DNA of 58,166 nt from Burkholderia sp. E7m39 (GTDB lineage Bacteria > Pseudomonadota > Gammaproteobacteria > Burkholderiales > Burkholderiaceae), in NCBI GenBank assembly GCA_001319865.1, contig BBSL01000225.1:1-58166 (forward strand), given 5' to 3'. Shown here one piece after another: positions 53,001 to 58,166 of this stretch (position 1 is its first letter; every line of letters starts with the position of its first letter). Both the position numbers and the translations under genes were made by a program. Under the pieces are notes generated by a model. The model had not been told where the DNA came from. It did not search any database and saw only the letters and a program-made list of their open reading frames with translations.

Positions 53001-53351
53001 GTGAGTCTGGCGGTGCAGTCGCCGTCGGGCAGTGCCGTGCGGTCTCTGCTCGGCGCGCAGTGGCGTCGCGCGATCGACTGGTTGGGGCATCAGTGGCGCG
53101 TGGACGCCACCGCGGCGTGGGGGCACGAATACGGCGCGCTCACGCGGACGATCGACGCGAGCTTCTCCGGCGTGCCGAACACGGGCTTTACGGTCCACGG
53201 CAGCGGCCTGGCACGTGATGCGGCGCAGATCGGATTGGGCGCGAGTGTCTCGCTGGATCGTAGCGCGCATCTGCGAGTCCGCTACGACGGCGAGTTCAGT
53301 GGCCGTAGCACCTCACATGCAGGCAGCGCCGGCTTTGACTATCGCTGGTAG
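50076..53351 (+). CDS. Autotransporter (type Va) with beta-helix passenger and C-terminal barrel
   Basis: About 1091 residues from ATG 50076; a TTG at 49968 is in frame and cannot be ruled out. A long n-region leads to a hydrophobic signal core (MMMLAVIVCGVTQQAGA). The passenger, to about residue 790, is Gly/Ala/Thr/Ser-rich with repeated short beta units such as VVNAGDIAGDVVG, VINAGLIASGSKAAIDL and LVVNSGTIMGGDSGTAI, typical of right-handed beta-helix passengers. The barrel domain is about the last 270 residues, starting near CSWAALLGNTG and ending in G-F-D-Y-R-W with the terminal aromatic. Function is probably surface adhesion; no protease or lipase motif is visible. It stands alone. Confidence 0.9.
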   Translation: MRSTKARTTHSAAGNFQASQVCELSCVHAMMMLAVIVCGVTQQAGATDLTSSQTGYVLTSGGNPYVVVLGAIIDTRATGVTAIDSVAGSGWMLTNNGTVAGGYWALQFSQHATVVNNGQFISPITTAVALFGGADVTNHVGAVIAGKLDGVFVRGSTSTVVNAGDIAGDVVGLANTQAAIHMPDGGAITNLSTGRIAGSASAILCAPATTVINAGLIASGSKAAIDLTTGTSSSGGLVVNSGTIMGGDSGTAILFGPHDDTLLITGTSSISGIVDGGAHDAGGANTLILGGTTAGTFDLSSIGAHAQYRNFDTLAKQDVGTWTLTGVSSVNQAWQIAGGNLIVAGQLTGSITAVPQATRIDVEIASGGAVHAQTGSAISLGAASRILNGGTIDGHARDTATLAVQGGGSSIVNAGAIGADGAGSPAISLDTANGSASLVNQAGAAISSEQGVAVLAGSHVVILNAGNLTGRDAAVRFTGSNDALTLVSGSNVKGDLDGGNDLGNALVLQGTGTLASRLYGFASLAMRGTDWSLAGDASVGNATVHTGTLRVNGTLGSTATTVAPAAAIAGTGTVEGALVVQGAIAPGNAVAAPLGTAVSALPALAVGTLHVAGSFAQAAGSRYVVDVLPTGNDLVDVTGPATLQGGTVLARLRTTSFNRTDTYTIVAASAGVSGAFAGVSTLNPFVQPSLAYDADHAYLVVQRDFLHAGGTPNELAVEGALDRGIAAIGSGTPPSRDFLSVAADLVSIEGPAAYAALDQLGAESYAALLNAHVAASRQTTDAVQARLADARSGSCTKSTTPAARSTQFPADGDTRICSWAALLGNTGSNGGYDTWLTQQIDLAGAIAGIDYRVAAPVTLGAALSYIHGNTSTDTLPAHGQFDSYQVALYGAYAPGRYWLQGALGYGRNDDQMKRDITFTTPSRTAQGKVDGNQYFASLQTGVDLDAGPVGVVSPFIGLEAQYVVLPGITETGADSVSLAVQSPSGSAVRSLLGAQWRRAIDWLGHQWRVDATAAWGHEYGALTRTIDASFSGVPNTGFTVHGSGLARDAAQIGLGASVSLDRSAHLRVRYDGEFSGRSTSHAGSAGFDYRW

Positions 53352-53521
53352 CGTCCTGCCGTTTGTCAGCAAGGTCGATCGCGATAGTGAATGCAGCGAA
53401 CGCCGGACGCTGGCGCATTCAGCAACCTCAGATATCAGTCGCTCTTGGCCCGGTGCGGTCTCAAACGTCAACCCGATTCGCACCGGAACTTAACGTCGCA
53501 TGTATGCACTGGAGGCAAATC

Positions 53522-54217
53522 GTGAGCGTCAAACCAGCAATCGTCTTCGTCCATGGATTTTGGGGAGGAGCAGCGCACTGGAGCAAGGTGATCGTCGAGT
53601 TGTCGCGCAAGGGCTATACCGATCTACATGCCGTCGAGCTCCCGTTGACGTCGCTCGCCGACGACGCAGCACGCACACGCCAGATGGTTGCGCAGATCGA
53701 TGGTCCTGTGCTGCTGGTCGGTCATTCCTACGGCGGTGCCGTGATAACGGAAGCCGGCCATGGCGCCAATGTCGCTGGTCTGGTTTATATCGCCGCATTT
53801 GCACCCGATTCAGGCGAAAGCCCGGGCGCGATCACCCAGCAGAACCCGCCCGTCGCCGCGGAGAATCTGACTGCCGACAACGATGGTTATCTGTGGATCA
53901 AACGAGAGAAGTTCCACGAGAGCTTCTGCCAGGATCTGACATCGGACGAAGGACTGGTCATGGCCGTGACGCAGAAGGCACCGCTGATAAAGACGTTCGG
54001 CGACACCGTCACGTCGCCCGCGTGGAAACACAGGCCATCGTGGTATCAGATCTCGAGCGAAGACGGGATGATCTCGCCGGCCAATCAACAGATGATGTCA
54101 GCAAGGCTTCAGCCGAAAAAAGTCATCACGCTCGCATCGAGTCATGCATCATTAGCGTCGCGTCCCGTCGAGGTGGCCGGTCTCATCGATGAGGCTGCCC
54201 GCGCGCTCTCGATGTAA
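53522..54217 (+). CDS. Alpha/beta hydrolase
   Basis: A 231-residue enzyme from GTG 53522 with GGAGG six bases upstream; ATG 53504 is in frame but has no site. The oxyanion H-G is in IVFVHGFWGG. The nucleophile elbow is VGHSYGGAV. The acid may be the Asp in SSEDGMI and the catalytic His lies in SSHASLASRP. This set matches the small alpha/beta hydrolases related to salicylate esterase/SABP2-like and RsbQ-type proteins. The substrate is unknown. No signal peptide. It lies 170 bases after the autotransporter gene. Confidence 0.88.
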   Translation: MSVKPAIVFVHGFWGGAAHWSKVIVELSRKGYTDLHAVELPLTSLADDAARTRQMVAQIDGPVLLVGHSYGGAVITEAGHGANVAGLVYIAAFAPDSGESPGAITQQNPPVAAENLTADNDGYLWIKREKFHESFCQDLTSDEGLVMAVTQKAPLIKTFGDTVTSPAWKHRPSWYQISSEDGMISPANQQMMSARLQPKKVITLASSHASLASRPVEVAGLIDEAARALSM

Positions 54218-54547
54218 ATGGCGAGTAGGTAGCGTCAAACAGCACGGCCGCCGGCGCATCGATTGCAACACGCGATGCGCCGACGACCTGGTTCATCACA
54301 CACCATTTCTCTCACCGCCTGTCGCGGCATCGCGCTCGCGCGAATATCGACGGGTCGCCGTGCTCAAGTAATCGGAGCCGTTGCCGATATGCAGTAGAGG
54401 CACTGCCCGTCCGCTTCTTCTTGCCGCCGTCACGCCCTGATACGCGTTCGATCCGCCGCAACCCTGCCGCAAGCGTTTGCGCGTGCAGATCGACCGCGCT
54501 CCGCGTTGCCCCGGCCGATCCGATCCGAAACTGAAAGTGGTTCCCAA
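54218..54547. other. Upstream region of the solute-binding lipoprotein gene
   Basis: About 330 bases without a convincing gene. It should hold the promoter of the coupled lipoprotein-GGDEF/EAL genes. I see no clear -35/-10 pair, inverted repeat or terminator in it. Confidence 0.35.
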
Positions 54548-55843
54548 GTGCGCCGAATTGCGTTTGCCGCCCTGCTCTGTGGCCTCGTGACTTCGCTGTT
54601 TTTGTCGTTGTATGGTTGCCATCGGAAAGGCTCCCCTTCGTCAAGCGCAACCGTACCGACCCGGACCACCATCACCGCGCTGATCTGGGCGCCGGACTGG
54701 CCGGAAGAAATGCTGCAGATCGCGGCCGAATTCAGCAAGCTCAACCCCGACATCGGCGTGAACGTGCAATTCATGGTCGGCAATTCGGTCGAGGAGAACA
54801 TCAAGCCGCGCATCGCGTCGGGCAACCTGCCCGATGTCGTCAGCGTCAATCCGAATGCCTACGCCGCCGCACTCGCCGATCAGGGCGTGTTGGCCGCCGT
54901 CAGCCACACCACGGCGTGGAGCAACATGCTCGACCCGCTCAAGGGCGACTGGACCAGCCGCCAGGGCAAGGCCTTCGGCATTTCCGGCGGCGTGGCGACG
55001 GTGCTGATGTACTACAACAAGGACATGTTCGCGAAGGCCGGCATCAAGACGCTGCCGACCAGTTTCCCCGAGTTCCTTGCCGTGTGCGAACAGCTCAGGC
55101 GCGCCGGTTTCACGCCGATCATGTGGAACGGCGGCTTTCCGAACATGCTGGGCAACGGCCCGTTCAGTTTCGGCTTCGCCAACAACGTGGTCGCGCGCGA
55201 GCCGGACTGGAAAAAGAAAATGGAAGACGGCGCGCTGAATCTGGACACGCCGCAAGCCGCCGACATCTTCGCAAAGCTGTCGCTGATCGCGCGGCGCGGC
55301 TACGTGCAGGACGGATTCATGGCGACCGACTACGACGGCGGCATCCGCCTGTTCAAGGAAGGCAAGGTCGCAATGGCGTTCCACGGCAGCTGGGCCGCCG
55401 GTCTGCTGCTGCACGGCAACCCCTTCGAGGCGGGTGTGTTCATTCCGCCATGGAATGCCCCCGGCAAGCGCGTGGTGCCCGTGATCGGCAGCGAGACGGG
55501 TTTTGCCGTGTGCGAAACGCCCAACAAGGCGGCCGCGCTGCGCTTTGTCGAGTTCATGACGGGCAAGGGCTTCGCGATCCTGCAGCGCAAGCGGCAGAAC
55601 ATTTCGCCGTTCAGGCCGGGCGCTCAAGCGATCGCGGGCGACCCGCAGATCGTCGCCTATACGAACGAAGTGAGTCGTTATCCCGTCACGGCGAGTCCGT
55701 ACTATTCGGAGCTTCCCTCCAACTCCATCGAGCGGCTGCACCGTTTGATGCAGGACGTGCTGTTGAACAGGATCACGCCCAGACAGGCGGCCGCCCTGCT
55801 GGATGCGTCCGTCAAGCATGAAGCGAAGATGCATTACAAATGA
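54548..55843 (+). CDS. Extracellular solute-binding lipoprotein, family 1 (sugar type)
   Basis: This 431-residue binding protein is started at GTG 54548, which begins a lipoprotein signal ([19 protein letters not shown]) with lipobox L-Y-G-C (C24). The residue after Cys is His, so outer-membrane sorting is possible. Family-1 features include [33 protein letters not shown], the hinge segment [12 protein letters not shown] and a [15 protein letters not shown] stretch. Such proteins normally bind oligosaccharides for ABC import, but no permease or ATPase follows. Instead its stop overlaps the start of a GGDEF-EAL gene by four bases (ATGA). The likely role is to deliver ligand state to that membrane protein, as inferred from gene order. 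Confidence 0.88.
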   Translation: MRRIAFAALLCGLVTSLFLSLYGCHRKGSPSSSATVPTRTTITALIWAPDWPEEMLQIAAEFSKLNPDIGVNVQFMVGNSVEENIKPRIASGNLPDVVSVNPNAYAAALADQGVLAAVSHTTAWSNMLDPLKGDWTSRQGKAFGISGGVATVLMYYNKDMFAKAGIKTLPTSFPEFLAVCEQLRRAGFTPIMWNGGFPNMLGNGPFSFGFANNVVAREPDWKKKMEDGALNLDTPQAADIFAKLSLIARRGYVQDGFMATDYDGGIRLFKEGKVAMAFHGSWAAGLLLHGNPFEAGVFIPPWNAPGKRVVPVIGSETGFAVCETPNKAAALRFVEFMTGKGFAILQRKRQNISPFRPGAQAIAGDPQIVAYTNEVSRYPVTASPYYSELPSNSIERLHRLMQDVLLNRITPRQAAALLDASVKHEAKMHYK

Positions 55844-58166
55844 ACGCGATCATCGGTTCACTGCGACGGGCTTTCGACTTTTTCTCGCAGGATCTGCTGC
55901 GCCGGGTCGAAATCCGCTACCGGCTGATGACCGCGTTCATCCTGCTGTCGCTGTTGCCCGTGCTCATTTCGGGCTACATCTCGTACGCAGAGTCGACGGC
56001 GGCCATCAAGGAAAAGGCCCGCATCTTCTCGAAGGAAGTGGTCAGGCAGGTGTCGAAGAACGTCGGGTTGCGCATGGAGCAGATCGAGACGGAAAGCAGC
56101 CTGCTCGTCCTCTCCGACCAGGTTCAGGCGGCGCTGACGAAAGTCGCGAACGGCAGCGCGAAGGAACAGAACGAAGCTCGCCAGGACATGACCCGGCTGC
56201 TGCTCGATCACTACGGTTCGGCTGACTTCGTCAACGAGAAGTACCTGCTCGACGCCAACAACCGGATCATGGACACGCAAGCGTTCGCGCAACTCACGCG
56301 CGGCGTGATGCGCTTCGTGCGGCAGGCGCCCGATCGGAACGGGCGGCCCTACTGGGGCAGCTATGACAACGGCGTCGGGCAGCAGAACCTGGGCATGGTG
56401 CGCGCCGTCATCGGCAAGAGCAACAACGGGCGGCTCGGCAGTCTCGTGCTGGTGATCCGCCCGGAGTATTTCTCGACGATCTTCAACGACGTCGCGCTCG
56501 GCTCGGGCACGGAAGTCTATATGCTCGACGCGAGCAACAACCGGCTGATCGTGCGTTCCGACTACGCGTCGATGAGCGCCGACGACACCGCCGAGCCGGC
56601 CCTCATCGACGGGATCACACACGACAGCAACGGCGAGCCGGACGGTTTCGTCAGCTTCGAAGGCAAGGAGCACACGGGCTACTTCGCCGTGTACACGCGC
56701 ATTCCCGGCACCGCGTGGTTCGTCGTCAGCACGATTCCGGAGAAGCGGCTGACGGCCGAGGCGCAATCCGTGCGCAACCAGATCGTGCTGGTCGGCATTT
56801 CGGGCTTCCTGCTTTCGATCTTTCTCGCGTACTTCATCGCACACAGCATTTCGGCGCCGCTCAACGAACTCGTGCGCAAGATGCACGATACGGGCAGCGA
56901 CGCGGGCGCCGAAGCCGACGCGCTCGCCGACGCGCACGTCGAAACGGGCGATCAGGACGAACTGGGCCGGCTCGCGCAGCGCTTCGAAAGAATGCGCGCG
57001 GCAATCCGGCAAAAGATCCAGAAGATCAACGAGATCAATGCGTCGCTCGAACACACCGTCGTCGAGCGGACGGCGGAGCTTACACGCCGCGAGCAAGAAT
57101 CGCGGACCTTGATCGACAATTCGCCGGACACGATCACACGCTACGACCGCGATCTTCGCCGCACCTATGCAAACCCGGCTTTCTGCGCGTCGGCGGGACA
57201 CACGCTCGGCGAAGCGCTCGGCAAGCGGCCTTCGGAGCTTCCCGGCGGCGCGAACGCCCTGATCTACGAACGCAAGATCGGCGAAGTCATCGAGACGGGC
57301 AAGAGCGGGCAGTTCGAGCTGCGCTGGGTCAACAGGGACGGCGTCGAGCAGTGCTCGCACATTCGCCTGACGCCCGAGGTCGATCTGTTGGGCAACGTGA
57401 ACTCGGTGCTGGCCGTGGGCCGCGATCTGTCGGACCGGATGGCCTTCGAAGCCGCGATCTGGCGGCAGGCGAATTTTGACACGCTGACCGGGCTGCCGAA
57501 CCGGCAAATGTTCCAGAACCGGCTCGAACAGGAAGCGAAGGTCACGCGACGCGCCCGGCATCGAATGGCGTTGATGCTGATCGATCTGGACCGCTTCAAG
57601 GAGGTCAACGATTCGCTCGGCCACGATTTCGGCGACACGCTGCTGATCGAGGCCGCGCGGCGCATCACGTCCTGCGTGCGCGAACCGGATACCGTCGCGC
57701 GTCTTGGCGGCGACGAGTTCACCGTGATCCTGCCGGATCTGCACGACACGGAAAGCATCGAACGCGTGGCGCAGACGATCATCGGCGCGCTGTCGGAGCC
57801 GTTCAAGCTCGGGCCGCACGATGCGTTCATTTCGGCGAGTGTCGGCGTGACGCTGTATCCCGACGACGCCCGCGAACTCGACGTCCTGTTCAAGAATGCC
57901 GACCAGGCGATGTACGCCGCCAAGAACGCGGGCCGCAACCGCTTCGCCTGGTTCACGCCCGATCTGCAGGTCGCGGCGGAAAAGCGTCTGCGGCTCACGA
58001 GCGATCTGCGCGCCGGGCTGCCCGGCGAACAGTTCGAGCTGTATTACCAGCCAATCGTCGATCTCGCGACGGGCGACATCTACAAGGCCGAAGCGCTGAT
58101 CCGCTGGCTGCATCCCGAGCGCGGCACGATCAGCCCGCTCGAGTTCATTCCGTTGGCGGAGGACAC
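55840..58166 (+). CDS. dCache-HAMP-PAS-GGDEF-EAL c-di-GMP enzyme, 3' truncated by window end
   Basis: The first 775 residues are visible. TM1 is at about residues 27-46, a periplasmic dCache-like sensor at about 47-312, TM2 at about 314-335, HAMP to about 400, and PAS at about 420-535 ([20 protein letters not shown]). The GGDEF domain has an intact GGDEF at 623-627 and the inhibitory site RxxD at 614-617, so diguanylate cyclase activity is plausible. The EAL domain begins near 735 with E-A-L at 751-753 and runs off the window, so phosphodiesterase residues cannot be checked. ATGA overlap couples it to the binding-lipoprotein gene. It should set c-di-GMP levels in response to a periplasmic ligand. 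Confidence 0.92.
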   Translation, partial: MNAIIGSLRRAFDFFSQDLLRRVEIRYRLMTAFILLSLLPVLISGYISYAESTAAIKEKARIFSKEVVRQVSKNVGLRMEQIETESSLLVLSDQVQAALTKVANGSAKEQNEARQDMTRLLLDHYGSADFVNEKYLLDANNRIMDTQAFAQLTRGVMRFVRQAPDRNGRPYWGSYDNGVGQQNLGMVRAVIGKSNNGRLGSLVLVIRPEYFSTIFNDVALGSGTEVYMLDASNNRLIVRSDYASMSADDTAEPALIDGITHDSNGEPDGFVSFEGKEHTGYFAVYTRIPGTAWFVVSTIPEKRLTAEAQSVRNQIVLVGISGFLLSIFLAYFIAHSISAPLNELVRKMHDTGSDAGAEADALADAHVETGDQDELGRLAQRFERMRAAIRQKIQKINEINASLEHTVVERTAELTRREQESRTLIDNSPDTITRYDRDLRRTYANPAFCASAGHTLGEALGKRPSELPGGANALIYERKIGEVIETGKSGQFELRWVNRDGVEQCSHIRLTPEVDLLGNVNSVLAVGRDLSDRMAFEAAIWRQANFDTLTGLPNRQMFQNRLEQEAKVTRRARHRMALMLIDLDRFKEVNDSLGHDFGDTLLIEAARRITSCVREPDTVARLGGDEFTVILPDLHDTESIERVAQTIIGALSEPFKLGPHDAFISASVGVTLYPDDARELDVLFKNADQAMYAAKNAGRNRFAWFTPDLQVAAEKRLRLTSDLRAGLPGEQFELYYQPIVDLATGDIYKAEALIRWLHPERGTISPLEFIPLAED

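Noticed and set aside
55858..58113. A 751-codon open frame on the minus strand
   Set aside because: It lies opposite the GGDEF-EAL gene, which has complete motifs. The antisense text has no recognisable domain.
1..58166. CRISPR arrays, tRNA or rRNA genes, intact insertion sequences and prophage genes
   Set aside because: I looked for regular repeat-spacer arrays, cloverleaf-like segments, transposase or integrase motifs and phage structural genes and found none that I could support.

Overview
The window is high-GC DNA with the gene content of a member of the Burkholderiaceae, most likely Paraburkholderia, Caballeronia or a close relative. Pointers are the many LysR regulators, DUF4148 secreted proteins, a Burkholderia-type porin, a fused indolepyruvate oxidoreductase, a FUSC exporter and repeated use of GTG and TTG starts. 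This assignment rests on family recognition, not on a database search. I see no rRNA, tRNA, CRISPR array, phage or intact insertion sequence. The first gene (glycine-zipper protein) and the last gene (GGDEF/EAL protein) run off the ends.

Layout. 1-5 kb: envelope proteins, a Tat-type haloacid dehalogenase-like protein, an MFS exporter, and an SDR divergent from its LysR. 4.9-7.1 kb: a secreted clan GH-A glycoside hydrolase and about 0.9 kb of gene-poor, AT-richer DNA. 7.1-16.2 kb: a metabolic block with LysR / fused indolepyruvate ferredoxin oxidoreductase, LysR, a swivel-first fused aconitase-family enzyme and an MFS carrier. 16.4-21.7 kb: a small secreted protein, LysR/EamA pair, serine-hydrolase lipoprotein and LapG-like transglutaminase-fold protease. 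21.7-24.2 kb: a second gene-poor region, a winged-helix protein and a second, lipoprotein-type copy of the glycoside hydrolase.

24.3-32.3 kb: a transport regulon. A TctDE-like two-component pair diverges from an Fe3+-type ABC transporter (binding protein, fused permease, ATPase), followed by a porin and an orphan response regulator. 32.5-36.2 kb: a CPA1 Na+/H+ antiporter convergent with a beta carbonic anhydrase-SulP pair, probably for bicarbonate handling. 36.5-40.6 kb: a heavy-metal-type two-component system whose kinase carries a four-residue tandem repeat, two DUF4148 proteins, and a signal-less solute-binding protein with a strong terminator. 40.7-49.4 kb: aromatic-type monooxygenase and FUSC exporter, an orphan PhoU, a 56-residue zinc-finger-like protein with an SDR, a membrane protein, DUF899 and Ohr. 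49.5-54.2 kb: micro-ORFs around a perfect hairpin, a large autotransporter and an alpha/beta hydrolase. 54.5 kb to the end: a solute-binding lipoprotein translationally coupled to a dCache-HAMP-PAS-GGDEF-EAL protein.

The strongest candidates for something new are (1) the lipoprotein/c-di-GMP enzyme pair, which resembles the NspS-MbaA layout but with a different binding-protein class; (2) two paralogous Tat-type glycosidases, one lipidated and one with the lipobox cysteine replaced, each near gene-poor DNA containing ATTGGAC inverted repeats; (3) unrelated 14-bp tandem arrays in three intergenic gaps; and (4) the repeat-bearing sensor kinase.
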